DNA of 57,019 nt, taken from the NCBI GenBank assembly GCA_945870825.1, contig CAMBTM010000007.1, positions 1 to 57,019 of the forward strand. Direction: 5' to 3'. Made by a program: the position numbers and the translations under genes. The DNA is from Rhizobium sp. Q54 (lineage in GTDB: Bacteria; Pseudomonadota; Alphaproteobacteria; UBA7879; VGCX01). The notes beneath the pieces are model-generated. The model worked only from the letters and a program-made list of their open reading frames with translations, was not told the DNA's origin and made no database searches. Below are positions 25,160 through 34,170 of the stretch, in pieces (the stretch's first letter is position 1; every line of letters begins with the position of its first letter).

Positions 25160-26281
25160 ATGGCAAAAAAAGATTATTACGATATCCTTGGTGTCAAGCG
25201 TGATGCGTCGGCTGCTGAACTCAAAAGTGCTTATCGCAAACTTGCCATGCAATACCATCCCGATCGTAATGCAGGGGATAAAGCAGCAGAAGATAAATTC
25301 AAAGAATTAAACGAAGCTTATGAAGTCTTAAGCGATGCCCAAAAGAGAGCCGCCTATGATCAATATGGCCACAATGCCTTTAACCAAGGTGGTGGCGCAG
25401 GACATGGGGGCGGCAGCAGTTTTTCGGACATTTTTGAAAGTGTTTTTGGTGATTTTAACTTCCATGGAGGTGGCGGAAACGGTGGACATCCAGAGCCATC
25501 TCCCCGTGGGGAAGACATGCGGATGGATGAAAAGATCTCTCTGGAAGAAGCCTTTTCTGGTGTGACAAAAACTATCAAAATCCATAGACAGGAACCCTGT
25601 GAGCCTTGTAAGGGTTCTGGCAGTAAAGATCAAAAACAACAGACGTGTTCTCATTGTCACGGTACAGGACGTGTGCGGATGCAGCAGGGGTTTTTCCTCA
25701 TGGAAAGAACATGTCACACCTGTCAGGGTCTTGGAAAAATCGTGGCGAATCCCTGTTCTAAATGCCATGGCCAAGGACGATCCCCTCAAACGAAAACCCT
25801 TGAAGTTAAAATCCCAGCTGGTGTTGAAGATGGCACACGTATTCGTCTTTCAGATCAAGGGCATACGGGTGTACGGGGAGGAGAACCGGGCGATCTTTAT
25901 GTCTTTATCCATCTTAAGCCTCACGATCTTTTTGAACGGCAAGGTAATGATATTTTCTGCCAAGTGCCTGTTTCCATGATCACGGCGACTCTTGGGGGAT
26001 CTATTGAGCTTCCGACTATTGGAGGGGATAGAATCGATCTTAAAATCCCAAGCGGCACGCAACCCCATACACGGTTCCGCCTTAAAGATAAGGGAATGCC
26101 TATTTTTAGACGCCATAGTCATGGTGATATGTATGTGGAAGTGATTGTTGAAATTCCCCGTCATTTGACGAAAGAGCAAAAGGATATTTTGGAAAAATTT
26201 GATGAGGGTGTCCACAAGAAAAACCAACCGGATTCCTTCAACTTTCTTGAGAAGGTCAAACGCTTTTTTAAAGATTCTTGA
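25160..26281 (+). CDS. dnaJ: Co-chaperone DnaJ
   Basis: This 373-residue type I DnaJ has the J-domain ([20 protein letters not shown] with HPD in QYHPDRNAG, ~33-35), a Gly/Phe-rich linker (~75-115) and four zinc-binding CxxCxGxG repeats between ~145 and 210 ([39 protein letters not shown]). The C-terminal substrate-binding domains follow. It delivers unfolded proteins to DnaK and stimulates its ATPase. Confidence 0.96.
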   Translation: MAKKDYYDILGVKRDASAAELKSAYRKLAMQYHPDRNAGDKAAEDKFKELNEAYEVLSDAQKRAAYDQYGHNAFNQGGGAGHGGGSSFSDIFESVFGDFNFHGGGGNGGHPEPSPRGEDMRMDEKISLEEAFSGVTKTIKIHRQEPCEPCKGSGSKDQKQQTCSHCHGTGRVRMQQGFFLMERTCHTCQGLGKIVANPCSKCHGQGRSPQTKTLEVKIPAGVEDGTRIRLSDQGHTGVRGGEPGDLYVFIHLKPHDLFERQGNDIFCQVPVSMITATLGGSIELPTIGGDRIDLKIPSGTQPHTRFRLKDKGMPIFRRHSHGDMYVEVIVEIPRHLTKEQKDILEKFDEGVHKKNQPDSFNFLEKVKRFFKDS

Positions 26282-26284
26282 TCC

Positions 26285-26923
26285 ATGGAAAAGGCTGATA
26301 TTGGGGAGTTTTTTCTGAACCTACAACAGGAAAATCCATCTCCCCAAAGTGAACTTTATTATGTGAACACGTTCACCCTTTTGGTGGCAGTTGTCCTTTC
26401 TGCCCAAGCAACCGATAAAGGCGTCAACAAGGCAACAGATGTTCTTTTTACCCATGCCACAGCACCAGAAGAGATTGTCGCAATCGGTGAAGAGAAACTC
26501 CGTGATTTTATTAAAACCATTGGTCTTTATAAAACAAAAGCGTCCCATATTATCAGGCTTTCAGAAATTCTGATCAACCGTCATGATTCAAAAGTCCCAC
26601 GGACTAGAGAATTATTAGAATCCCTTCCAGGTGTTGGCCGAAAGACCGCTAATGTTGTCTTAAGTGTAGCCTTTGGAGAGCCTACCATCGCCGTTGATAC
26701 CCATATTTTTAGGGTCTCAAACCGTACAGGGCTGGCGCCGGGAAAAACCCCTTTAGAGGTGGAGCATGGTCTTGAAAAAGTTATTCCAGATTCCTTTAAG
26801 GCGCATGCCCATCATTGGCTTATTCTTTTAGGACGCTATACCTGCAAAGCTAGAAAACCAGAATGTTGGCGTTGTGTGGTACGGCAACAATGTGGATTTA
26901 AGGATAAAACGAGTCACCCATGA
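26285..26923 (+). CDS. nth: Endonuclease III
   Basis: This 212-residue base-excision repair glycosylase/AP lyase removes oxidised pyrimidines. It has the helix-hairpin-helix LESLPGVGRKTANVVLS (catalytic Lys at ~121), the catalytic Asp in AVDTHIFRVSNR (~139), and the [4Fe-4S] ligands CKARKPECWRCVVRQQC (C-x6-C-x2-C-x5-C). It starts 4 bp after dnaJ and overlaps the rhomboid gene by 4 bp. Its cluster depends on the isc system upstream. Confidence 0.95.
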   Translation: MEKADIGEFFLNLQQENPSPQSELYYVNTFTLLVAVVLSAQATDKGVNKATDVLFTHATAPEEIVAIGEEKLRDFIKTIGLYKTKASHIIRLSEILINRHDSKVPRTRELLESLPGVGRKTANVVLSVAFGEPTIAVDTHIFRVSNRTGLAPGKTPLEVEHGLEKVIPDSFKAHAHHWLILLGRYTCKARKPECWRCVVRQQCGFKDKTSHP

Positions 26924-27585
26924 AACATCATTTTTTTGTGACACAAATTTTAATCAGCCTTTTTTGGATGGTGTTTTTGTTTGAACTTTTCTTATCCCAA
27001 AGCTTAACTCCCAGCATCCCAGTCCTTATTGATATGGGGGCTATGGTTACCGATCGGGCTCAAGATTTCCAAGAATCGTATCGGTTTTTAGCCCATATTT
27101 TTCTCCATGGATCATTTCTTCACGTCATTATGAATAGTATTGCCCTCTACTTTTCGGGACGTTTTTTAGAAACCCTCATCGGGCGTGCTTGGTTTTTTAT
27201 TATTTTTCTTCTTTCTGGATATGGTGGGGCCGAGGTTGCCTTGAACTTTTCAGATCCCCATACCGTTTTGATTGGAGCCTCAGGGGCTGTGATGGGTGTC
27301 CTTGGGGGATTGATCTATTGTGCCTTTCTCCTGCCACAAAGTCCTTTGCGCAAAGAATTGATCCAAAGCAGTTATCAAATCATTATCCCCTCTCTTATTC
27401 CTTTTTTCTCAGGGGTGTCCTATGAAGCGCATTTAGGGGGTCTTTTGGTTGGATTGTTGCTTGGGTTTGTGGTGACGATGCTTTTGAAAATATCAAGCAA
27501 ATTTACCCATTTTTTGGGTATACTTGGTGCCGTGGTAGGCATGGTTGCTTTGGTTGGGGTTGGGTATAAGATGATGGGGTTTTAA
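26920..27585 (+). CDS. Rhomboid-family intramembrane serine protease
   Basis: The 221-residue membrane protein has about six transmembrane segments and the rhomboid catalytic dyad: Ser in LIGASGAVMGVLGG (~125) and His in YEAHLGGLLVGLLLG (~170). The family's HGSFLHVIMN motif (~66-75) precedes them. It should cleave transmembrane substrates within the inner membrane; substrates are unknown. It overlaps nth by 4 bp and converges with the relE-like gene by 4 bp. Confidence 0.9.
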   Translation: MKHHFFVTQILISLFWMVFLFELFLSQSLTPSIPVLIDMGAMVTDRAQDFQESYRFLAHIFLHGSFLHVIMNSIALYFSGRFLETLIGRAWFFIIFLLSGYGGAEVALNFSDPHTVLIGASGAVMGVLGGLIYCAFLLPQSPLRKELIQSSYQIIIPSLIPFFSGVSYEAHLGGLLVGLLLGFVVTMLLKISSKFTHFLGILGAVVGMVALVGVGYKMMGF

Positions 27586-27851
27586 CGATAAACATCTTTC
27601 CTATAGCCTACGGTTAAAAGAAGAATCTTAATAGCATCATCATCTATGCTGCTAATAAGTCGATAAGAACCAACCTGATATTTCCAAAGTCCTTCTAGCC
27701 TAGAACCTTTAAGTGCTTCTCCAATACTTCTGGGATCATCTAGATGAGTCACACGATCGACCAAAAAACGCAAGATTCTTTTCGCATCTTGTTGATCAAT
27801 GTTACTGAGTTCTTTCTCAGCGTGTGGATCAAACTCAACTATCCATGTCAT
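27582..27851 (-). CDS. RelE/ParE-family toxin
   Basis: This 89-residue protein has the RelE fold pattern: WIVEFDPHAEKELSNIDQQD at the start, helix RILRFLVDRV, then ALKGSRLEGLWKYQVGSYRL with the conserved Gly-x-x-x-Tyr-Arg stretch, and the C-terminal ILLLTVGYRKDVYR. Such toxins cleave mRNA at the ribosome. The Arg and Tyr positions usual for activity are present. The only candidate antitoxin is a 35-codon frame whose TGA overlaps this ATG. Confidence 0.85.
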   Translation of the reverse strand: MTWIVEFDPHAEKELSNIDQQDAKRILRFLVDRVTHLDDPRSIGEALKGSRLEGLWKYQVGSYRLISSIDDDAIKILLLTVGYRKDVYR

Positions 27852-27955
27852 AGTGTTTCATAAGTTGCTGAAGAGGGATGATCTTGAACACGATATTTCC
27901 ATGTCAGATAAAAAATACACACAGGGGGATTTTCGATCGTAGAATACTTTGCCAT
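27848..27955 (-). CDS. Small ORF, possible truncated antitoxin
   Basis: A 35-codon frame (MAKYSTIENPPVC start, YRVQDHPSSATYETL end) stops with a TGA overlapping the ATG of the RelE-like toxin, the typical antitoxin-toxin coupling. It is much shorter than usual RelB/Phd antitoxins (about 70-90 residues) and has no clear DNA-binding motif. It may be the remnant of an antitoxin gene or a minimal leader ORF. Confidence 0.35.
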   Translation of the reverse strand: MAKYSTIENPPVCIFYLTWKYRVQDHPSSATYETL

Positions 27956-27990
27956 AATAGACCTATTAAAAAAATCAATGAGGTATTGCT

Positions 27991-28710
27991 GTGCAGAAAA
28001 AATCGTTGTTGTTTATAGCCTTTTTACTGGTTGGTGGCGTTGGCTTTTACTATTTCGCGACCCATGGCAGGACTCTTAAAACACCAGCGGTGCCAAAAAA
28101 ACTTTCTGTTGAAGAAGCAAAAGAAACGCTTGATAAAATTTATGCGGGCATTTCAGGCTTTGGTATTCCTGAGCAAGAAGTTAAGTTTATTAAAAAGGCT
28201 GGGGGTGCACCGACCTACGGCGAAATTAAATTTGAATCAGCGCAAAAGCTCTTGGATTACTTTAAACCCACAGACAAGGATGTTTTTTATGATCTAGGAT
28301 CTGGCGTTGGCAAGTTTGTCATGCATGCCTATTTTACAACGGATGTCAAAAAGAGTGCAGGTATTGAATTATCTGGAACGCGCTTTGAAAAATCTACACA
28401 GGCTCTGTACGAAGCCAAGAAATTCAACCTCTTTCATCCTCAAAGAGAACTTATTTTCCATAACGAAGATATTATAAATGCGGATTTGAGTGATGCGACT
28501 ATTATCTTTATGTGCGCGACCTGCTATTGTGATGAATTGATGGATAAAATTATTGCAAAGCTTATGACGATTGGTCATGAGGTCAAGATCGCAACGTTGC
28601 GTGAGTTCAAGAGCCATCCTGGTCTTAAGAAGGTTGAAACCTTGAAGTTGCCGATGACATGGTCCGAAGCCTCTCCTGTTTATATTTATACGGTAAACGC
28701 TAAAAAATAA
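27991..28710 (+). CDS. Exported or membrane-anchored DOT1-like methyltransferase
   Basis: The 239-residue protein (GTG start, AGG upstream) begins with a hydrophobic signal/anchor (SLLFIAFLLVGGVGFYYF, ~5-22). A class I methyltransferase core follows: VFYDLGSGVGKFVMHA (motif I, ~98-113), SAGIELSGTRFEKS (motif II acidic residue ~126) and FHNEDIINADL (~157-166). The DLGSGVGK...GIE spacing is that of the DOT1 family, best known as eukaryotic histone H3K79 methyltransferases. The family's Asn-Asn-Phe motif is not kept; FMCATCYCDELM stands in its place. Export plus a DOT1-like fold suggests a protein-modifying role outside the cytoplasm, possibly on host targets (inference). Confidence 0.65.
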   Translation: MQKKSLLFIAFLLVGGVGFYYFATHGRTLKTPAVPKKLSVEEAKETLDKIYAGISGFGIPEQEVKFIKKAGGAPTYGEIKFESAQKLLDYFKPTDKDVFYDLGSGVGKFVMHAYFTTDVKKSAGIELSGTRFEKSTQALYEAKKFNLFHPQRELIFHNEDIINADLSDATIIFMCATCYCDELMDKIIAKLMTIGHEVKIATLREFKSHPGLKKVETLKLPMTWSEASPVYIYTVNAKK

Positions 28711-28734
28711 CACGAAGACGCATCTTGACTTTTT

Positions 28735-28762
28735 CAAAGGGTGCTCTATATTAGCCCCATAT
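28735..28762 (+). promoter_or_regulatory. Predicted rho promoter
   Basis: TTGACT at 28735-28740 and TATATT at 28757-28762 are 16 bp apart. The ~130-nt leader before the rho start at 28897 leaves room for the autogenous attenuation known for rho. Confidence 0.5.
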
Positions 28763-28896
28763 TAAGTCAATCAATCTCTCATTTTCATGGCAATGTTCTT
28801 AATCGTGATAAGACCTATGGATAACACACTACATAGAGATATAATATTTCTGATGGATTTTCCCCTTTAATGATGAACAAAACAAAGGATTAATCA

Positions 28897-30153
28897 ATGA
28901 ATTTGCAAGAACTGAAGGCAAAATCAGCTCAAGATATTCTAAAGCTGGCTGAAGAACTTAATGTTGAAAATGCCAGTACCCTTAAGAAACAAGACCTTAT
29001 TTTTGGAATTCTTAAAAACTCTGTTGCTAACAAAGTAGACATCTTTGGGGGAGGTGTTGTTGAGATTTTACAAGACGGCTATGCATTTCTTCGTTCTCCT
29101 CAATCCAACTATCTTCCAGGTCCTGATGATATTTATATTTCTCCCAGTCAGGTGAGAAAATTTGGTATTCGGACGGGCGATACTGTTGAGGGCCAGATTC
29201 GAGCACCCCGTGAAGGAGAGCGTTACTTTGCCCTTCTGAAGGTCAATGCTATCAACTTTGAAAGTCCTGAGAAAGTTAAGCAGCGCATCAACTTTGATAA
29301 CTTGACACCCCTTTATCCCGATAGACCACTGAAAATGGAATGTGAGGGGTTGAATAAAAGAGATTATACCACCCGAATCATTGATCTTGTGGCGCCTCTT
29401 GGAATGGGACAACGTGCTTTAATTGTTGCGCCTCCGCGTACAGGTAAGACGGTTATGTTACAAAACTTGGCCCATGCTATTACCCATAATAACCCTGGTG
29501 TGTACATCATTGTTCTTTTGATTGATGAGCGCCCTGAAGAAGTGACCGATATGGCCCGGTCTGTTAAAGGAGAGGTTGTCAGTTCAACATTTGATGAGCC
29601 CGCAACACGTCACATTCAAGTGGCGGAAATGGTTATCGAAAAAGCAAAGCGTCTTGTGGAGCATAAGCGTGATGTTGTGATCCTTTTGGATAACATTACG
29701 CGGTTGGCGCGTGCTTATAATACGGTTGTTCCCTCCTCTGGTAAGGTTTTGACCGGTGGTGTGGACGCTAATGCCCTTCAACGGCCGAAACGTTTTTTTG
29801 GTGCTGCGCGTAATATTGAAGAAGGTGGGTCGTTGACCATCATTTCAACAGCCTTGATCGATACAGGATCCAGGATGGATGAAGTCATCTTTGAAGAATT
29901 CAAAGGAACAGGTAACTCTGAAATTGTTTTGGATCGTCGTCTTTCTGATAAACGGGTATTCCCAGCTATCGACATTACGCGATCTGGTACGCGCAAAGAG
30001 GAACTATTGGTTGATAAAGAAACATTGCAGAAAATGTGGATTTTGCGCCGTGTCATTAATCCGATGGGGCCTGTGGAAGCCATGGAATTCTTGAACGACA
30101 AGCTGAGTCAAACAAAGACCAATGATGATTTCTTCCATATGATGAATTCATAA
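28897..30153 (+). CDS. rho: Transcription termination factor Rho
   Basis: This 418-residue hexameric RNA helicase has the N-terminal Rho domain ([20 protein letters not shown]), the cold-shock-like RNA-binding domain ([20 protein letters not shown], ~62-81), Walker [12 protein letters not shown] (~177), Walker [18 protein letters not shown] (~256) and the Q/R-loop regions. It is full length and typical. Confidence 0.97.
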   Translation: MNLQELKAKSAQDILKLAEELNVENASTLKKQDLIFGILKNSVANKVDIFGGGVVEILQDGYAFLRSPQSNYLPGPDDIYISPSQVRKFGIRTGDTVEGQIRAPREGERYFALLKVNAINFESPEKVKQRINFDNLTPLYPDRPLKMECEGLNKRDYTTRIIDLVAPLGMGQRALIVAPPRTGKTVMLQNLAHAITHNNPGVYIIVLLIDERPEEVTDMARSVKGEVVSSTFDEPATRHIQVAEMVIEKAKRLVEHKRDVVILLDNITRLARAYNTVVPSSGKVLTGGVDANALQRPKRFFGAARNIEEGGSLTIISTALIDTGSRMDEVIFEEFKGTGNSEIVLDRRLSDKRVFPAIDITRSGTRKEELLVDKETLQKMWILRRVINPMGPVEAMEFLNDKLSQTKTNDDFFHMMNS

Positions 30154-30230
30154 ACGAGAAAATTCTGTTGAGATCACAACGATTTTCACGTAGTTTTATC
30201 TTAACTTATATAAAAACAGAGGAATATAAC

Positions 30231-30989
30231 ATGTCAAACAAAGTACTTACGATTCTTGTTTTCATCAGCCTTGCTCTTGGCGGATTTGCAACGTGGAAAC
30301 ATCTTTATAAAGATGCTGAAGAAATGGCCAAACTTACGGTTGATGGGATGCAAAAGATTCAAGCCCGTGAAGCTCAGGAAGAAAAAGCAAAGCAGCTTGA
30401 GTTGATTAAGGCGAGAGCGGATGAAATCAATGCGGATAAAGAGTCACCTTTTGCTGGAAATCCTGATGCGGATTTGACTATTGTTTATTTCTTTGATTAT
30501 CGTTGTGGGTATTGTCGTAAGGGTGATCACGTTGTTGACGCTTTGGTTGAGGCTGATCCGAAACTAAAAGTAATCTACAAAGAATACCCCATTTTCCAAG
30601 ATGCTATGATTGCAAGTGCTGCACTGGCTGCCCATAAGCAAGGGCAGTATGTCCCAATGCACAGGGCTTTGATGGCGCACAATGGATCTTATGGAAAAGA
30701 AACACTATTCAACATCGCTAAAGAATTAAAGCTTGATATGGATGCTTTTGAAAAAGATATGAAAGATCCATCCATCAAAGCCATGATCGAGAAAAATCAT
30801 CAAATGGCAGAATCTTTAGGCATTCAAGCAACACCTATGTTTATCGTTGGCGCATCCATGGTGCTTCCAGGATCCGTTGGTATTGACGAGTTTGAGGCCG
30901 CCGTTCGGAAGGTGCGGGAAGAGTTAGCAGGGGAATCCAAAAAACATACGGAGATTCCTCATGAGACCAAAGACAAAAAAGAATCTTAA
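30231..30989 (+). CDS. DsbA-family thioredoxin-like periplasmic protein
   Basis: From the ATG at 30231 the protein has 252 residues: a signal/anchor segment (NKVLTILVFISLALGGFATW), a charged helix (~30-75), and a thioredoxin-fold DsbA domain with the active site RCGYCRKGD and the cis-Pro loop IQATPMFIVG. It should oxidise or isomerise disulfides outside the cytoplasm. The 21-codon upstream extension of the frame is unlike a signal peptide and is rejected. Its tail is hydrophilic (KKHTEIPHETKDKKES). Confidence 0.85.
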   Translation: MSNKVLTILVFISLALGGFATWKHLYKDAEEMAKLTVDGMQKIQAREAQEEKAKQLELIKARADEINADKESPFAGNPDADLTIVYFFDYRCGYCRKGDHVVDALVEADPKLKVIYKEYPIFQDAMIASAALAAHKQGQYVPMHRALMAHNGSYGKETLFNIAKELKLDMDAFEKDMKDPSIKAMIEKNHQMAESLGIQATPMFIVGASMVLPGSVGIDEFEAAVRKVREELAGESKKHTEIPHETKDKKES

Positions 30990-31011
30990 TTTCGTTTTTC
31001 TTCATACACAC

Positions 31012-31043
31012 AGACAAGAGGGGGAGATATTCCCCTCTTGTCT
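31012..31043. terminator. Strong hairpin after the DsbA-like gene
   Basis: AGACAAGAGGGG at 31012-31023 pairs perfectly with 31032-31043 around an 8-nt loop. It lies 23 bp after the stop codon and lacks a long U-run. Confidence 0.65.
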
Positions 31044-31053
31044 CGTGCTATTA

Positions 31054-31181
31054 ATACCAAATCCCCTTTTGAATGATTGCGTCGTTGAACATCGGGATCG
31101 GCCTCGGTCATGTATATTTATACGCGCCTCGGCCTCACCGCTTGTTCGCCTGTGCCGTCATTTAAAAATGGGAATTGGTAT
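31054..31181. repeat. Dispersed palindromic element, copy 2 (~128 bp)
   Basis: It begins ATACCAAATCCCCTTTT and ends AAAATGGGAATTGGTAT, with the interior TTGCGTCGTTGAACATCGGG and CACCGCTTGTTC shared with copy 1 at 6936-7075. Compared with copy 1 it lacks ~12 bp near the middle. It lies between the DsbA-like gene's hairpin and the HTH-receiver gene. Confidence 0.8.
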
Positions 31182-31352
31182 AATTTATCCAATCAGTTGT
31201 TTTTTTGGGATTTTTGTCCTTTTCTTTATTTTTGTCACCCCAAACCGTGCTTGGTATGTGTTTTGGTTGAAATTTTTAAATTATTCAACTTGTTTTAAGA
31301 GATGTGCAGGGGTTAATTGTTCGCACGTAATATAAAAAAAGAGGTCCTATAC

Positions 31353-32102
31353 ATGAAACAAAATATAATCGATCCGTATGTTGGCCGTCGCATTCGGGAT
31401 TACAGAAAAAAATTAGGGTGGACACTGTCTGAGCTTGGAGAAAAACTTGAAACGTCTCCCCAACAAATGCAAAAATACGAACAGGGACGTAGCCGTATTT
31501 CCGTGGATATTCTTTATAAGCTTTCTCTTATTATGGCCATAAAGTACGAGTATTTTTTTGAAGGGTTTGAAAAAAATGGGGAGTTTCTAGCAAAGTTTGA
31601 TGTGAATGGGAAAATGCCAGAAGAACGCAAACGCCCCATTGATGTCCTTTTGATTGAAAATAATCCCGAAGAAGCATTGACGACAAGGCAGGCTATTGAA
31701 AAATCACCAGTGGCTGTTAATTTTCATGTGCTCCATACAGGCAAACAGGCCATTCATTTCTTGAAAAATGGTCAACACGTTTCAACATTTCCCCGCCCAG
31801 AAATCATTATTTTAGAACTCAATATCCCCAAAGAAGATGGACATCTTACCTTGCGGGAGATCAAAAGAGATCGGCGCTTTTCTGATATTCCTGTGATTAT
31901 ATTAGCGAATTGTGTGGAACGGGACACCATGGTGAAGGCGTATCAGAACAATGCCGCGGGGTTTATCCGAAAGCCTTTAAATTTTGATGAATACTGCGAT
32001 CATATCAACCTGACGCTTCAGTATTGGTCAAGGGTTGTAACGCTTCCTCAAATGGATTCGGCAGAGCCTATTCCTCTTGATCCAGGCCCTACAGGGGAAT
32101 GA
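31353..32102 (+). CDS. XRE helix-turn-helix fused to a degenerate receiver domain
   Basis: From the ATG at 31353 (AAAGAGG upstream) the 249-residue protein has an XRE helix-turn-helix (RIRDYRKKLGWTLSELGEKL, then SPQQMQKYEQGRSRIS; ~12-70) and a C-terminal response-regulator receiver fold (~94-222). The receiver is atypical. The acidic pair is Glu102-Asn103, the phosphoacceptor Asp is replaced by Glu155 (IIILELNIPKEDG), the conserved Thr/Ser is Ala185 (VIILANC), and only Lys207 (FIRKPLNF) is kept. Phosphotransfer is therefore unlikely; Glu may mimic phosphorylation or the domain may be a protein-binding module. The gene converges with glyS, overlapping by 14 bp. Confidence 0.8.
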   Translation: MKQNIIDPYVGRRIRDYRKKLGWTLSELGEKLETSPQQMQKYEQGRSRISVDILYKLSLIMAIKYEYFFEGFEKNGEFLAKFDVNGKMPEERKRPIDVLLIENNPEEALTTRQAIEKSPVAVNFHVLHTGKQAIHFLKNGQHVSTFPRPEIIILELNIPKEDGHLTLREIKRDRRFSDIPVIILANCVERDTMVKAYQNNAAGFIRKPLNFDEYCDHINLTLQYWSRVVTLPQMDSAEPIPLDPGPTGE

Positions 32103-34170
32103 GGGAAAAGTCAGCAATACAATCCATCAAGGTGCGCGCTGAATACAAAAGATTAAGACGATTCGTGCGCACTTTCATATCCTCAGCCTGGACCGTTACC
32201 TTATCGAAGAAGGCGTCTGCATAGGGGCGAAGGGTTGCAAGACGTGACATAACCCCCTCATAATGGGGGAGCTGTTGTTTGAGAAACCCCTCAACATCAA
32301 GTCTGAATGTCTTGATCACATCGAATAGAATTTTTTCCTCTTCTCCTTCAAACAGCTCTGGGTCTACTAATCCGTTGAGGACTATGCCCGACCGGATCGC
32401 TTGATCAACGCTATTGGAAATCCTTTTATAGGTCGTCATCAGATCTTGTCCCAGGTCTGTCTTTAAAAAGTCCCCCAAGGCCTTTAATACCTGATGAGCT
32501 TGTTGAATGTGGCCATCCCATTTTTTAGAAAGAACTGCCTCTATAGGACCAGATTCAAATCCAAGTCCTTTAAAAAAGACTTTTAATCTGTTTACCATGA
32601 AGGTTTCCAATGATTGCAGTACTTTATCTTTGTCACTTTTTTGAAGAGAGGTGGGCAAAAGATCGTAGGCTTTTGAGAACAAATCTCTAAGAGAGAGTGC
32701 CATATTATTTTCAATGATAAAGCGTATAACACCCAAGGCACTCCGCCTTAAAGCGTAGGGATCTTTTGATCCTGTTGGTTCTATGCCTGCAGCCCAAAAA
32801 CTAACCAATACATCAATTTTATCGGCAAGAGCAAGGGCCACGCTGACAGGTGCTGTTGGCACAGTATCTGATGGGCCTAACGGCGAATAATGCTCACGAA
32901 TCGCTTGTGCAACGGCTGGATTTTCTCCAGCACGCGCCGCATAGTATCCCCCCATAATTCCTTGAAGCTCTGGAAATTCCCCAACCATTCCTGTGAGCAA
33001 ATCAGCCTTGGCAAGACAAGCCGCCCTTTGGGCCTGAGTCACCTGATCGTTATTGCCAACAACACAAGAAGGCGCCAATGCTGTAACGCGCTTTATCCTA
33101 TCTCCAACAGATCCAATCTTTTCATGAAAAATAAGCGTATCAAGACCCTTTGCCCATATATCCAAAGATTTTTTTTGGTCTTGTGTCCAAAAGAATTCAG
33201 CATCTGCCAAGCGGGCTCTTAACACCCGTTCATTTCCCTCAACGATTTGGGCCCCTTGATCAATGGTGGTCATATTGGAAATGACCCCAAAATAGGGGGC
33301 AGGTGTTCCATTTTGATTTAAAAGAGAAAAGTACTTTTGATGGGTTTTCATGGTTGTCTCTAGAACTTCAGGAGGCAACGTCATAAAGCGATCGTCAATT
33401 TTTCCAAGTAATGCCACGGGCCATTCCACCAATCCTCTCACCTCTTGAAGGAGCGCTGCATCTTCCTTTAACGTCAAATCTTTTCCATCGGCTAAGTGAT
33501 GAAGTTGATCCATAATGGTTTTGGCTCGTTCTTCTGCGTCAACCATTACGTAATGTTTGTTAAGTTGATTTTTGTAGTCGTTAAAATCCTTAATCATGAA
33601 TATCTCAGGGGATAGAAACCGATGACCATGGGTGTTTTTTCCAACAATCACGTTTGGATCTTCCACCATCACAGGCAAAACTTTATCATCTAGTAGGGAC
33701 AAAATAGATCGTAAAGGCCGGACCCACGTCATGTTATAAGAGGCCCAGTGCATGGATTTTGGCCACAGAAATTCTTGAATAATGCTAGAAACAATTGCCG
33801 TTAAAATACCTTCTATGGACTTGGCCTGTATTTTTTGTTGGAAGAAATAAAACGTCCCTTTTCCGGGAATTTCTTTTTCTTTAATGGTTTCAAGAGTTGC
33901 CCCAGTAGACATTAAAAATCCTTCAAGGGCCTTTGGGTCGGATCCAACCCGTGGTCCTTTTTTTTCTTCTGTACGATCATTTTGATGACGTGGAAGACCC
34001 TGGATTGCAATGCCCAACCGACGAGGTGTCACGAAAGTTTCGAGTAATTCAAATGTAAGACCCTCTGCACCAAGTTTTTCTTCAAACCGTTCTTTGAGTT
34101 GCTGCGCGGCATTTGCCTGCATACGTGCTGGAATTTCTTCTGTGAAAAGTTCTAAAAGATACTGTGCCAT
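32089..34170 (-). CDS. glyS: Glycine-tRNA ligase beta subunit
   Basis: This 693-residue beta subunit of the heterotetrameric bacterial GlyRS starts with QYLLELFTEEIPARMQANAA and has the family blocks FEEKLGAEGLTFELLETFVTPRRL, MHWASYNMTWVRPLRSILSL and an HD-like helical core. The C-terminal domain resembles an anticodon-binding region. With GlyQ it charges tRNA-Gly. It starts immediately after the glyQ stop with no gap. Confidence 0.96.
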   Translation of the reverse strand: MAQYLLELFTEEIPARMQANAAQQLKERFEEKLGAEGLTFELLETFVTPRRLGIAIQGLPRHQNDRTEEKKGPRVGSDPKALEGFLMSTGATLETIKEKEIPGKGTFYFFQQKIQAKSIEGILTAIVSSIIQEFLWPKSMHWASYNMTWVRPLRSILSLLDDKVLPVMVEDPNVIVGKNTHGHRFLSPEIFMIKDFNDYKNQLNKHYVMVDAEERAKTIMDQLHHLADGKDLTLKEDAALLQEVRGLVEWPVALLGKIDDRFMTLPPEVLETTMKTHQKYFSLLNQNGTPAPYFGVISNMTTIDQGAQIVEGNERVLRARLADAEFFWTQDQKKSLDIWAKGLDTLIFHEKIGSVGDRIKRVTALAPSCVVGNNDQVTQAQRAACLAKADLLTGMVGEFPELQGIMGGYYAARAGENPAVAQAIREHYSPLGPSDTVPTAPVSVALALADKIDVLVSFWAAGIEPTGSKDPYALRRSALGVIRFIIENNMALSLRDLFSKAYDLLPTSLQKSDKDKVLQSLETFMVNRLKVFFKGLGFESGPIEAVLSKKWDGHIQQAHQVLKALGDFLKTDLGQDLMTTYKRISNSVDQAIRSGIVLNGLVDPELFEGEEEKILFDVIKTFRLDVEGFLKQQLPHYEGVMSRLATLRPYADAFFDKVTVQAEDMKVRTNRLNLLYSARTLMDCIADFSLIPL

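Noticed and set aside
25328-25789. 153-residue minus-strand ORF inside dnaJ
   Set aside because: It is a reading-frame shadow caused by the repetitive Gly/Cys-rich coding of dnaJ.
30961-31335. 124-residue plus-strand ORF between the DsbA-like and HTH genes
   Set aside because: It runs through a hairpin and the dispersed element, starts inside the DsbA-like gene and has no ribosome-binding site or domain.
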